From assembly GCA_017452445.1 (NCBI GenBank), contig JAFTMH010000002.1, forward strand, positions 64,723 through 128,722: a DNA stretch of 64,000 bases, read 5' to 3'. This document shows positions 44,048 to 52,218 of the stretch, in pieces (position 1 is the stretch's first letter; every line of letters starts with the position of its first letter). The notes beneath the pieces were generated by a model. The model was given only the letters and a program-made list of their open reading frames with translations, was not told the origin of the DNA and did not search any database. The position numbers and the translations under genes are program-made. This stretch comes from Clostridia bacterium (GTDB taxonomy: Bacteria; Bacillota; Clostridia; Christensenellales; UBA1242).

Positions 44048-45925
44048 CTACAAATAACTGATCAATTTGATTTTGAAGTCTGCATTTGTGTATTGCAGCT
44101 CTGAAATCGCAAACACAAATGTTGTATAAACTTTGTCATCAACAATTTCGACATTGTATCTGCCTTCTTCTTTGATAACAGGTTGACCTTCAACCTCAAT
44201 TTCATATCTTTCAAATTGTTCTGATCCTTCAATTCTGACAACAATAGCGTCTGTGCTTGTCACACTCTTGACTGAAGCTGAAGCTCTTTCCAAAAGTGTC
44301 CACTCTGTCATCTCTTCATTTATTGTGTTCAAAATTGCAAATTCTATTTTAGAAATTCTTTCATCATCAAAATCCCAAGAAATGCTTGAAACCTTGCTGT
44401 ATGGTTTGAAGTTTTTGAAAACAAAATTTTTGTCTGCTGTGCAAATAAACTCGATTCTAAATTCGTCAAATCTTTCACTTTCTGCATTGTATGTTGCAAA
44501 AAATTTGTAGCCATTTGCCAATGTTGTTTCAATGTTTTCTGTGCTGTTGCCCAAACTGTTCTTGATGTTGAGCACTTTCGTTTCGCCATCATACAAATCT
44601 ATATCATACAAATCATATCTGCTGGTGTATCCTTGCAAGATTTCGTCATATGGATAACTCCAAGCAAGTACAACTGTCTCGCTTGCCAAAACCACAGGTT
44701 TGCCTTCGCTGTCAACACCAAGCACATCTTGTCGTGTACCATAAGAGTCAAGTTGATAGAGTTGTGAATTTATCATGTTTGTTGCAGTTGGTTCTTCACT
44801 TGTTACCGAAACTCCAAAAACATTGCCCACATATTTTATGCCTTCAACACGAATGACATAATCATCTTCGCCACCTGTCCACTTTGGTGTGTTTTCTGAT
44901 GGAAGAAGATATTCACATTCAACATTTCCATCTTCGTTTTCAGTTTCACTTCCTTCAACCTTTGCAAGTTTGAGGTCGTTTGCATAAACTTCTACATCAG
45001 AATAGTTTGCAACTGCATAATCAAGCAAGTGTGTAACCTTGATTGTTGCAGGTTGTTTGAAAGTTGTTTCACTTTGCACGGTTTCAACTGCATAAGATCT
45101 GTTGGCTTGTGGTGCAACAATTTCATATTGAGAAAACTCTGCATTTGCAAAACCGATTTTTACATAACAAATTTGTGCATCTTCAATGCTTCCAACTGTC
45201 ACATGATAAACGCCTTCTTTCAACAGGCAGCTTTGCACTGATTGCCATTGTTCTTCTTCTGAAAATCTAAATTTGAAGCAATCTGCTTCTGAAATAGCAA
45301 CCGGATCAACACCTGTAAATTTGATTTTGAAAGATCTTTCCAAAGAGTCTTCCGAATCTCTAAAAGTGTTGCTCACTTCTTTGCTTTGGTCACCAGCCAA
45401 GAAGTTGTAAAGGTTTACATATTTTGGTTGGTTTGTTTCTGAAATGTCAATTTGGGCAAGTCTCATTTTTTCTGCATTTTGAGCATTGTTGAGAAGTTCG
45501 CCTTCAAATCTAAATTTCAACTTTTGAAGTTTTGCTCCTTCAAATGTCATTGAAATATCTTTTTCAACTCTTGGAAGCAAGAAGTATCCATAATACAACC
45601 CACCCTCAATGGCTGTATATTGTCCACTTTCGATAACTTGTTTTTCAACACCTTGCAACTCAACTTTAAGCTCAGAAAAATCAACCCCTGTCCTTGCAGC
45701 ATGAATTTCAACACGGACATTGTCATCTTGTTGAACATAAAGCGAACCATCAACTTTGGTTTCTTTTGTGTCATAATTTTTGATAACTACTTCATACAAA
45801 TCTTTGTTGTCACCCAATTTTTGCATTTCGATTTTGAATGTTTGTGTCTTTCCACAAGACATAAACAAAATGCCTGACAAAAATGTGAAACAAAAAATTA
45901 TTGCAAGTGAAAATAATTTTTTCAT
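44048..45925 (-). CDS. Large lipoprotein of unknown function
   Basis: 625 residues with a lipoprotein signal (lipobox FMSC, cysteine at residue 24) and a long beta-rich body without recognised domain (repeated short strands such as DNVRVEIHAARTGVDFSEL and KPVVLASETVVLAWSYPYDE). It lacks the module pattern of the 3,648-residue protein. GGAGG precedes the ATG, with an extended -10 TGTGTTATACT upstream. Probably surface-exposed. Confidence 0.82.
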   Translation of the reverse strand: MKKLFSLAIIFCFTFLSGILFMSCGKTQTFKIEMQKLGDNKDLYEVVIKNYDTKETKVDGSLYVQQDDNVRVEIHAARTGVDFSELKVELQGVEKQVIESGQYTAIEGGLYYGYFLLPRVEKDISMTFEGAKLQKLKFRFEGELLNNAQNAEKMRLAQIDISETNQPKYVNLYNFLAGDQSKEVSNTFRDSEDSLERSFKIKFTGVDPVAISEADCFKFRFSEEEQWQSVQSCLLKEGVYHVTVGSIEDAQICYVKIGFANAEFSQYEIVAPQANRSYAVETVQSETTFKQPATIKVTHLLDYAVANYSDVEVYANDLKLAKVEGSETENEDGNVECEYLLPSENTPKWTGGEDDYVIRVEGIKYVGNVFGVSVTSEEPTATNMINSQLYQLDSYGTRQDVLGVDSEGKPVVLASETVVLAWSYPYDEILQGYTSRYDLYDIDLYDGETKVLNIKNSLGNSTENIETTLANGYKFFATYNAESERFDEFRIEFICTADKNFVFKNFKPYSKVSSISWDFDDERISKIEFAILNTINEEMTEWTLLERASASVKSVTSTDAIVVRIEGSEQFERYEIEVEGQPVIKEEGRYNVEIVDDKVYTTFVFAISELQYTNADFKIKLISYL

Positions 45926-46029
45926 TATGCCTCCATTCTATATGTAGTAGTATAACACAAAAGATTTGTTTCTTCCTAACAAATAAAATTAAATAAACAC
46001 CAAATCATCTTCATTTTTTTCACTTTTTT

Positions 46030-46071
46030 TCAAAAAAAGAAGACACCTCTTTTTGAAGTGTCTTCGTTTTT
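46030..46071 (-). terminator. Terminator of the 46072-46668 gene
   Basis: GAAGACAC / GTGTCTTC stem (46039-46046 and 46058-46065) with T run on the minus strand. Confidence 0.87.
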
Positions 46072-46668
46072 TTATTTACCCTCGCCTTGTGTCTTTTCTT
46101 GAAAATGTTTGTAAGTGGTTTCAAAAACCCTGTCATAAGCTTCAAGTGTTTGTTGGTTTGTTTGCAAAATGTCTTGTGGGACACTTGTGCAACCTTCCAA
46201 ATATGGATTTTTTGCCTTATCCTCTTTTGTGATGTCGACAAATCTTGCAATCGGTCCAAATTCAACCAAGTGGCTATGTGCATATTGAATAAACATGTCT
46301 ACTTGATTGTCGAATGTAGGATTGTCTGCACCATACTCATAAACCTTGAGCGCTTTGTATGCGTTTTTGGCAACATGCATTGCCCAAAAACATGATCTAT
46401 TGTCTCTTCCTTTTTCAAGAACTTTTCTGGCAACATTTGTAAGTTTTCTAAGAGCTGCCATTTGCACAACTTGTTGTGCATAGCGCGAATCAGAAACAAT
46501 CCAAAGTTTTCTTACGCTGATGTAAGTTGCAGGACATTCTCCCTTAAGCACGAGGCTTGATGGATAGTCATACATACCCTTTTCAGCTTTTGAAAGCAAC
46601 TTTGCAGCAAGTTTTTCTACCTTGCCGATTTCGTATTTCTTATTCGGGTTCGTGTCTTCGTTAGTCAA
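46072..46668 (-). CDS. Conserved-looking helical protein, unknown function
   Basis: 198 residues, soluble, mostly helical, with several Trp/Cys-containing helices (SCFWAMHVAKNAYKALKVYE, VDMFIQYAHSHLVEFGPIA). No family recognised. The start is TTG at 46668, set by GGAGG 7 bases upstream. Monocistronic, with a near-consensus promoter and a strong terminator, so it is probably well expressed. Confidence 0.75.
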   Translation of the reverse strand: MTNEDTNPNKKYEIGKVEKLAAKLLSKAEKGMYDYPSSLVLKGECPATYISVRKLWIVSDSRYAQQVVQMAALRKLTNVARKVLEKGRDNRSCFWAMHVAKNAYKALKVYEYGADNPTFDNQVDMFIQYAHSHLVEFGPIARFVDITKEDKAKNPYLEGCTSVPQDILQTNQQTLEAYDRVFETTYKHFQEKTQGEGK

Positions 46669-46702
46669 AATAATACCTCCTTGTGTCTAACAGGACGAGG
46701 CT

Positions 46703-46731
46703 ATTATACCACACTTTAAAAAAAATTTCAA
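46703..46731 (-). promoter_or_regulatory. Promoter of the 46072-46668 gene
   Basis: Minus strand TTGAAA (46726-46731), 17-base spacer, TATAAT (46703-46708). Confidence 0.75.
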
Positions 46732-46749
46732 CCTTTGGCACTCTTTTTC

Positions 46750-46783
46750 AACAAAACAGGCCCATGCAAACTGCATAGACCTG
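46750..46783 (-). terminator. Terminator of the suf operon
   Basis: Twelve-base stem with GT pairs (46757-46768 and 46772-46783), loop GTT on the minus strand, followed by TTTTGTT. Confidence 0.8.
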
Positions 46784-46812
46784 CGATAATATCGGACGAA
46801 TATCGATTTCAA

Positions 46813-47730
46813 TTAATTTAGATATCCTTTGATAATTTTTGCTTCTGCCTCTTCTTTTGTAAGTCCCAAAGACATAAGTTTGACAAGTTGTTCGCCTGCA
46901 ATTTTACCAATTGCTGCCTCATGAACCAAACTTGCATCAACATTTTTTGCTTCAATTTCTGGCACAGAAACAACCTGTGCTTTGTCCAAAACAATTCCGT
47001 CACATTCGACATGGCCAAAACATTCGGCATCGCCAACAATTTTTGAAACAAATTTTTGTTTTGACTCGCCTTTTGCAACACTTCTGCTGACAACTTCAAC
47101 ACTGCTGCCATCGCCAAGAAGTTCGACCTTAAACTCTGTTTTTGCTTCTTGTTTGTCGGTTGTCAAAATCTTTTCTTTGATCACCAACTTTGCACCTTTG
47201 CCAAGTTTTGCGTTTGTTTTGCGATTTGAATATGTTACCCCACCAAGTTGCACCGTTTCCATTTCGCAAACGCTGCCTTCTTTCATGATGATTTTGGTCA
47301 CTGGATTCAAAACTTTTCCCCCTGTGCCATTGCCAAGACCAAGGTGTTTTTCAACATACTTTATCTTTGCATTTTTTGCCAAATGAAATGTGTGAATGCC
47401 GTTGTGTGTGCTTGTTTTGTCGCCCGAATTGTGGATTCCACAACCAGCAACTATGACAACATCTGCACCGCTTTCAATATAAAAGTCGTTGTAAACCAAA
47501 TCTTCAAAACCACTTTGTGTGACAATAACAGGCAAATGCACACTTTTGTTTTTGACATTTTTTCTTACATAAATGTCTATGCCCTGTTTGTCTTTTTTTG
47601 AAACAATTTCTATGTCACTGTCGCTTGCTCTGCCAACCGACTCGCCGTTTTTTCTGATGTTGTAACTTCCTTGAGGGACGCTGTGCAAATCTGCAACCTG
47701 TGCCAACAAATCTTTGTCTATGCTATTCAT
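46813..47730 (-). CDS. sufB: SufB/SufD-family Fe-S assembly scaffold
   Basis: 305 residues from the ATG at 47730 (MNSIDKDLL), which follows GGAGG. The right-handed beta-helix core region (FYIESGADVVIVAGCGIHNS, then THNGIHTFHLAKNAKIKYVEKHLG) and the C-terminal FGHVECDGIVLDKA...SLVHEAAIGKIAGEQLVKLMSLGLTKEEAE block are diagnostic of SufB/SufD. With SufC as the only partner this is a minimal two-gene SUF (SMS-type) system for iron-sulphur cluster assembly. The start overlaps the sufC stop by 8 bases. Confidence 0.93.
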   Translation of the reverse strand: MNSIDKDLLAQVADLHSVPQGSYNIRKNGESVGRASDSDIEIVSKKDKQGIDIYVRKNVKNKSVHLPVIVTQSGFEDLVYNDFYIESGADVVIVAGCGIHNSGDKTSTHNGIHTFHLAKNAKIKYVEKHLGLGNGTGGKVLNPVTKIIMKEGSVCEMETVQLGGVTYSNRKTNAKLGKGAKLVIKEKILTTDKQEAKTEFKVELLGDGSSVEVVSRSVAKGESKQKFVSKIVGDAECFGHVECDGIVLDKAQVVSVPEIEAKNVDASLVHEAAIGKIAGEQLVKLMSLGLTKEEAEAKIIKGYLN

Positions 47731-48439
47731 CACGCACCTCCAATCTTGCACATTTGCTTGGTGACATATTGCCCAAGATTTCATCTCTTTCGCCCATTTG
47801 ATATCCTTGATTTGACATCAACAAAACTTTGTCGGCAATTTCCAAAATCTTCTTTTGGTGACTTACAATAATGATTGTTTTGTCTTTCAATTTTTTGAAA
47901 ATTCCAATCAGATCATCAAAGCTCCAAAGGTCAATGCCAGCTTCTGGTTCATCAAACAAAAACACTTCGCCACCTTTTGCCAAAGCAAGTGCAAGTTCGA
48001 TCCTCTTTATTTCGCCACCAGAAAGAGTGTTGTCAAGTTCTCTGTCCAAATATTCCCTAGCACACAACCCCACAAGCGACAAAAAATCACAAGCATCACT
48101 TATGTTTGTGCTTCTTTCATTTGCAATGTCGAGCAAATCCTTGACAGTCAACCCTTTAAATCTTACAGGTTGTTGAAAAGCAATCGAAATGCCCAGATTT
48201 GCCATTTCGTTTACGGCCAAATCTGTGATATCCTTGTCATCAAACAAAATTTGTCCGTTGGTTGGTTTTTCAATCCCCATCAAAAGTTTGATGAGCGTGC
48301 TTTTTCCACTTCCGTTGTGTCCTGTGACAACAGTGATTTTGCCTTTGTCAAAAGACAAGTTGAGATTTTTTAAAATCTCTTTTTTTGCTCCTGTTTTTTC
48401 GTCAGTCACAACATAATCAACATTTTTAAGTTGAAACAT
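47723..48439 (-). CDS. sufC: SufC-type ABC ATPase of Fe-S cluster assembly
   Basis: 238 residues: Walker A GHNGSGKST, Q-loop FQQPVRFKGLTVKDLL (the SufC-typical QQP), signature LSGGEIKRIELALAL, Walker B VFLFDEPEAGIDLWSF, H-loop VSHQ. SufC drives the SufB scaffold. AAGGAGAAAAA precedes the ATG. It follows the XRE regulator gene by 14 bases without a terminator, so it is probably on the same transcript. Confidence 0.95.
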   Translation of the reverse strand: MFQLKNVDYVVTDEKTGAKKEILKNLNLSFDKGKITVVTGHNGSGKSTLIKLLMGIEKPTNGQILFDDKDITDLAVNEMANLGISIAFQQPVRFKGLTVKDLLDIANERSTNISDACDFLSLVGLCAREYLDRELDNTLSGGEIKRIELALALAKGGEVFLFDEPEAGIDLWSFDDLIGIFKKLKDKTIIIVSHQKKILEIADKVLLMSNQGYQMGERDEILGNMSPSKCARLEVRDE

Positions 48440-48453
48440 TTTTTCTCCTTGGA

Positions 48454-48660
48454 TTAAAAATAAAATAAATCTTCAAATTTTACATCAAGTGCCGCAGTCA
48501 ACAAAAGTGCAAGTTTTGCTGAAGGATTAAACTTTCCCTTTTCGACTGCAATGATTGTCTGCCTTGTTGTGCCAACCAAAATGGCAAGTTCTTCTTGCGA
48601 CAATCCTTTGTTTTCTCTATGCTGTTTCAGATTGTTTTTCAAAATAAGTTCGTCTTTCAT
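48454..48660 (-). CDS. XRE-family transcriptional regulator
   Basis: 68 residues from the ATG at 48660, almost only a Cro/CI helix-turn-helix: LKQHRENKGLSQEELAILVG, TTRQTIIAVEKGKFNPSA, LALLLTAALDVKFEDLFYF. This compact form usually represses its own operon. Two matching 20-base operator-like repeats lie at the operon promoter 390 bases upstream. Translated next to the stop codon of the membrane protein gene. Confidence 0.92.
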   Translation of the reverse strand: MKDELILKNNLKQHRENKGLSQEELAILVGTTRQTIIAVEKGKFNPSAKLALLLTAALDVKFEDLFYF

Positions 48661-48662
48661 AA

Positions 48663-48992
48663 TTACCATGCTTGAATGTAAGCAACTGCATAAAGTGCAA
48701 TCATTGCAACTGCACCTAAAACATACAAAATTGCTCCAATCAAAACTCCTTTTGGTCTTTTAGCTTTGAAAAATTGCAAGAAGTATAACACACTTGCCCA
48801 GCAATGGCAAACTGCAGCAATGGCAAACAATCCACAATAGTGACCGAGTACCCCTTCAACAATCATAAACACAACTGCCAAAAGTCCTGCACAAATCAAT
48901 GCAATCCAATTTGCACCGTTTATTTTTTGCTGTTCCATTTCGCCAACAATCACTTTCTTTTTGCTTTTTTTCAATATTTCTTCGTTTTTCAT
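48663..48992 (-). CDS. Three-helix membrane protein encoded with an XRE regulator (DUF6442-like)
   Basis: 109 residues: a basic N-terminus and three or so membrane segments (WIALICAGLLAVVFMIVEGV, LFAIAAVCHCWASVLYFLQFF, VLIGAILYVLGAVAMIALYAV). Small membrane proteins of this shape are often paired with short XRE regulators in Firmicutes; the DUF6442 label is from memory and not certain. First gene of the operon that continues into sufCB. Confidence 0.75.
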   Translation of the reverse strand: MKNEEILKKSKKKVIVGEMEQQKINGANWIALICAGLLAVVFMIVEGVLGHYCGLFAIAAVCHCWASVLYFLQFFKAKRPKGVLIGAILYVLGAVAMIALYAVAYIQAW

Positions 48993-49003
48993 ATACCCTC
49001 CTT

Positions 49004-49069
49004 ATGTAAAGTATTGTTTACATTTTTAGTATATGTCATTTCGCGTGATATGTCAAGTATTATTTACAT
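49004..49069 (-). promoter_or_regulatory. Promoter with two near-identical 20-base operators
   Basis: Minus strand TTGACA (49051-49056), 17-base spacer, TATACT (49028-49033). The plus-strand repeats ATGTAAAGTATTGTTTACAT (49004-49023, arms ATGTAAA/TTTACAT) and ATGTCAAGTATTATTTACAT (49050-49069) differ at two positions. One covers the -35 box, the other lies downstream of the start point. Confidence 0.85.
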
Positions 49070-49848
49070 TTTGTTGTTTTGTTTAATGCAACTTTTGCAA
49101 TTTTTTCTACTTCTTCTTTGATTTGTTTGTTTGCAACTGCACCAACAACTGTTTCGCCATTTTGCTCAACTCGCACTATTTCGCAACCTGCTTTTTCGCA
49201 CAAAAACAATCCTGGCAACAAGTCCCAAATGTTTGGATTTGTCATAATATATCCTTGATGCTTGCCCGTTGCAACACACGAAAATTCGCAACCTGCAGAT
49301 CCCAAAATTCTTACTCTAAAAACTTTGTTTAAGAGTTGATCATACAAACTTTGTTGGATTTTGTATCTAACCTTTTCCTTTGGCGAAAAGTCAGTCATTG
49401 TGATTGTGGCAAGCTCGGTTTGACAATCCAAGTTTGGTTGAAACTTTTTGCCGTTTACATAAAATCCACTTTCATCTGCCCACAAAAGTTTGTTTGCTGT
49501 TGGCACATAAACCACTGCAAAGTTTGTTTGTCCATCAACAACAAACGCAATTTGAATGCACCAAATTGGCACACCATTTTTGAAGTTTACTGTCCCGTCA
49601 ATCGGATCCAAAATCCAGCATCTGCCTTTGCAAGTTGCATCACTGTTGAACTCTTCGCTGACAAAGTTGTCGTTTGGATATTTTTTCTTTATGCAAGACA
49701 AAATATATTTTTCGGTGTTGATGTCACATTCCGTAACGACATCGTCATACAACTTGTTTTGTTTGTCCTGCGCAGCAAACTTTTTGCCCTTGATTTGCTT
49801 TTTGTAAGCAGCAACAACTACTTTTTTGATAAACTCCAATTCTTCCAT
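49060..49848 (-). CDS. Inositol monophosphatase-family phosphatase
   Basis: 262 residues of the IMPase/SuhB/CysQ superfamily: DPIDGTVNF carries the metal-binding aspartates, SEEF supplies the upstream glutamate, and the C-terminal NIWDLLPG corresponds to WDxAPG. Substrates in the family include inositol phosphates, PAP and fructose bisphosphate; I cannot choose. Its last codons overlap the operator and -35 box of the next operon. GGAGAAAGT precedes the ATG. Confidence 0.92.
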   Translation of the reverse strand: MEELEFIKKVVVAAYKKQIKGKKFAAQDKQNKLYDDVVTECDINTEKYILSCIKKKYPNDNFVSEEFNSDATCKGRCWILDPIDGTVNFKNGVPIWCIQIAFVVDGQTNFAVVYVPTANKLLWADESGFYVNGKKFQPNLDCQTELATITMTDFSPKEKVRYKIQQSLYDQLLNKVFRVRILGSAGCEFSCVATGKHQGYIMTNPNIWDLLPGLFLCEKAGCEIVRVEQNGETVVGAVANKQIKEEVEKIAKVALNKTTKCK

Positions 49849-49870
49849 ACTTTCTCCGTGTTATGTTTTA

Positions 49871-49899
49871 ATTATAACCTAAAAATGCGACAATTCCAA
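49871..49899 (-). promoter_or_regulatory. Promoter of the IMPase-like gene
   Basis: Minus strand TTGGAA (49894-49899), 17-base spacer, TATAAT (49871-49876). Confidence 0.65.
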
Positions 49900-49927
49900 G
49901 CATTGATTTTATTTTTTATAGAAATTA

Positions 49928-49956
49928 TTGAAACCCACTCTCAAATATGGTATCAT
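49928..49956 (+). promoter_or_regulatory. Promoter of the double-HEPN gene pair
   Basis: TTGAAA (49928-49933), 17-base spacer, TATCAT (49951-49956), 18 bases before the ATG, so the leader is short. Confidence 0.7.
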
Positions 49957-49974
49957 AATAAGAGAGAGGTTTGT

Positions 49975-51045
49975 ATGGATATCAACAAAATGAGACTTGT
50001 CAAAATTTCACCACATGCCAGCGCAAAGGTGATGTTTGACCACTTTTCAACAATAGAAAACGAACAAATGTTTCTTGATGCAGAGGCAGATTCGCCTGCT
50101 GTTGCTGTGCATGCTGGTGCACTTTGTTTGTATGCTGCGACATTGCTTACAAAAGTGCATGAAAACGAACCTCAAAACATTGCATGTGACTGCACCGAAA
50201 GAGAAAAAGGACTTCGTGATGCTATAAAAGCGCACCCAAGATTTTCGCACCTTAGCGAAGAAGAAGTGTCAACAATGGCACACAATATGATCCTTAAAGA
50301 CATAAGAAACAGTTTTGCACATGGCAACTTTGAAATCAGTTGCGACATCTACACAAAAAAATTGTATTATGTTTTGCAACCTAGAAGAAAAGATTTTGTT
50401 GTCGACAAACCAATCATCATTTCAAAAGATGCTTTGTTTGCAGCAAACCGACAATATGTTGGAAAGTTGGCTGGCAGATATATGTTTCTTGATCGCGAGC
50501 AGTTGGAATACAAAGCAAAACACGAATTTGGCAACGAACTCAAATCTTTTGTTTTGCCTGTTGATATGTTGAGATTGGCAGAAAATTATCTTGACAACAA
50601 ACAAAAACACTATCAAAGATACAAACCAAAAACAAGCAGATATTTGGCAATTTATTATCCACTTCTCGTAAGTCAAATGACATACGAACAAGATGACTAT
50701 TATCATATGTTCAACAAAGATTCAAACATCTTTGACAAAATTTCACATATAAGAAATGCAATTTCTCACAACGGTTTTGAGTTTGACAATCAAACTTTTG
50801 ACATCACTCACACCGACAGGGCAGAAGTTTCAACCGATCCTCTCGAAAAGAGTGTAAGAATGTTGAAGTTGGTCAGAGATCACAAAAATTTGTTGATCTT
50901 TACCGAAAACTTTGGCTTTTCAGAAGAAGCACAACAACACTTGACAGAAGGGATAAAAGCATTTTTTGACTCGCTGTTTGTGTATGGTGGCTATGAAGAG
51001 GAAGAGAGAGAAGCAAGCGAAACAAAAACAGAAAAAACAAAATAA
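49975..51045 (+). CDS. Protein with two HEPN-type RNxxxH motifs
   Basis: 356 residues from the ATG at 49975 (MDINKMRLVK), chosen because GAGAGG and a promoter lie just upstream. Two segments carry the HEPN catalytic pattern: KDIRNSFAHGNF (R111, H116) and SHIRNAISHNGF (R260, H265), each at the end of a helix and followed by a strand-like stretch. HEPN domains with RNxxxH are usually metal-independent RNases, found in toxin-antitoxin, abortive infection and Cas13-type systems. Tandem HEPN in a 356-residue protein suggests an internal pseudo-dimer (inference). First gene of a two-gene plus-strand transcript. Confidence 0.68.
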   Translation: MDINKMRLVKISPHASAKVMFDHFSTIENEQMFLDAEADSPAVAVHAGALCLYAATLLTKVHENEPQNIACDCTEREKGLRDAIKAHPRFSHLSEEEVSTMAHNMILKDIRNSFAHGNFEISCDIYTKKLYYVLQPRRKDFVVDKPIIISKDALFAANRQYVGKLAGRYMFLDREQLEYKAKHEFGNELKSFVLPVDMLRLAENYLDNKQKHYQRYKPKTSRYLAIYYPLLVSQMTYEQDDYYHMFNKDSNIFDKISHIRNAISHNGFEFDNQTFDITHTDRAEVSTDPLEKSVRMLKLVRDHKNLLIFTENFGFSEEAQQHLTEGIKAFFDSLFVYGGYEEEEREASETKTEKTK

Positions 51046-51068
51046 AATCAACACCAAAAGGAAAATCT

Positions 51069-52166
51069 ATGAATACAGAAACTCTTGAAATTGTTGAAGA
51101 TTTGATTAACCAAGCAAAAACAGGCAGGGTTGCAATAGGCACTGCTTCGCCTGATGGCGCTTGGAGTTTTTTCACAAGATTTTTTGCGACAGTTGAAGGC
51201 AAAACAAACGCCACAAACTCAACTTACCCCGTTTTGAAAATTGCAAACATGAAAAACTTTTGCAAAATGCTAGACGAATATTTTGAAGTTGCTCTCAAAT
51301 TTTATGATTTTGAAAAAGATTATTTTGATGTAACACCAAAACAACACAAACAACTTTTGTTGCACTCTTTGTTTGTAAATGCAACACCTTACGACTTTGA
51401 AAACCCAATGCAATACATTCAAACAAAAACAGCCCAACTCAAAACCCCACTCAAAGAAGGAGTTTTTGAAATCGGCACTTTTGGCGAATATAAAATCAAA
51501 ACAAAAATCGAAAAGTTGAAATCAAACTTTGAAGCTCCTTACAGACAAACCTTTGTTTTTGAAACACTTGACGGGTCTGACAGCTTTCAACTTCCCTTTG
51601 TAAATTGTGGATTTGTGGACAACTATGCTTATGTTTATTCGGTGCAAAACACAAGCAAAAAACAAGAAACTTCACTTGCAAAAAAATTGGATAGATTTTT
51701 TAGAAAGCTCAACAAAGATGTTGACCCGACAGACGACATGGCTCAAGTTTCGCCAAACGCAGTGGCAACAAGTGCGTTGTTTTTCTCACTTCTCAAACAA
51801 AATGGCATAACAAACATTGTTGCACCATCGTTTTCGCCAGTAAGATACAATGGCACAAAAATTTCTGCTTATGCAAAACTCAATCAAGGCAAAAATCCTA
51901 CACCACTTGTCACATCACACAAACAAGCGTTGGAGTGGGAAAATCGAAATCAATACAGCATGACAAACAAATTTATGTATTTGTTTTTAAGATATGCACA
52001 TCACTTCCCAGAAACAGATTTACATTTCAACGACACAACCCAAACAATGTTTGCAACTCTTGCTCCAACGCAAGAAATTGGCGACAACATAATTTATGAT
52101 TTAGATATGGCTGTCACTTCACCAGTGCAAATAATTGCTCAGCCAACAGCAGAAAAAACAAAATGA
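51069..52166 (+). CDS. Unknown protein encoded with the double-HEPN gene
   Basis: 365 residues, soluble, 23 bases after the HEPN gene with AAAAGGAAA before the ATG. Contains mixed alpha/beta regions (TGRVAIGTASPDGAWSFF at the N-terminus, FEIGTFGEYKIKTKIEKL, LDRFFRKLNKDVDP) but no family I recognise. The C-terminus ends TAEKTK, much as its neighbour ends KTEKTK. As the only partner it could be an antitoxin, sensor or substrate-binding factor for the HEPN protein (inference). Confidence 0.7.
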   Translation: MNTETLEIVEDLINQAKTGRVAIGTASPDGAWSFFTRFFATVEGKTNATNSTYPVLKIANMKNFCKMLDEYFEVALKFYDFEKDYFDVTPKQHKQLLLHSLFVNATPYDFENPMQYIQTKTAQLKTPLKEGVFEIGTFGEYKIKTKIEKLKSNFEAPYRQTFVFETLDGSDSFQLPFVNCGFVDNYAYVYSVQNTSKKQETSLAKKLDRFFRKLNKDVDPTDDMAQVSPNAVATSALFFSLLKQNGITNIVAPSFSPVRYNGTKISAYAKLNQGKNPTPLVTSHKQALEWENRNQYSMTNKFMYLFLRYAHHFPETDLHFNDTTQTMFATLAPTQEIGDNIIYDLDMAVTSPVQIIAQPTAEKTK

Positions 52167-52181
52167 TCAATTTAAGACAAC

Positions 52182-52218
52182 AAAAAAAACACATTGAAAA
52201 CAAAGTGTTTTTTGTTTT
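52182..52218. terminator. Bidirectional terminator between convergent genes
   Basis: AAAAACAC / GTGTTTTT stem (52185-52192 and 52205-52212) with A/T runs on both sides, serving the HEPN pair and the minus-strand membrane gene. Confidence 0.78.

Noticed and set aside
49336..49974. Long in-frame extension upstream of the double-HEPN gene
   Set aside because: It runs antisense through the IMPase-like gene; the promoter and GAGAGG site point to the ATG at 49975.
49928..52166. CRISPR-Cas13-like locus
   Set aside because: Two HEPN motifs are present, but the protein is far shorter than Cas13 and no repeat-spacer array is visible in the window.
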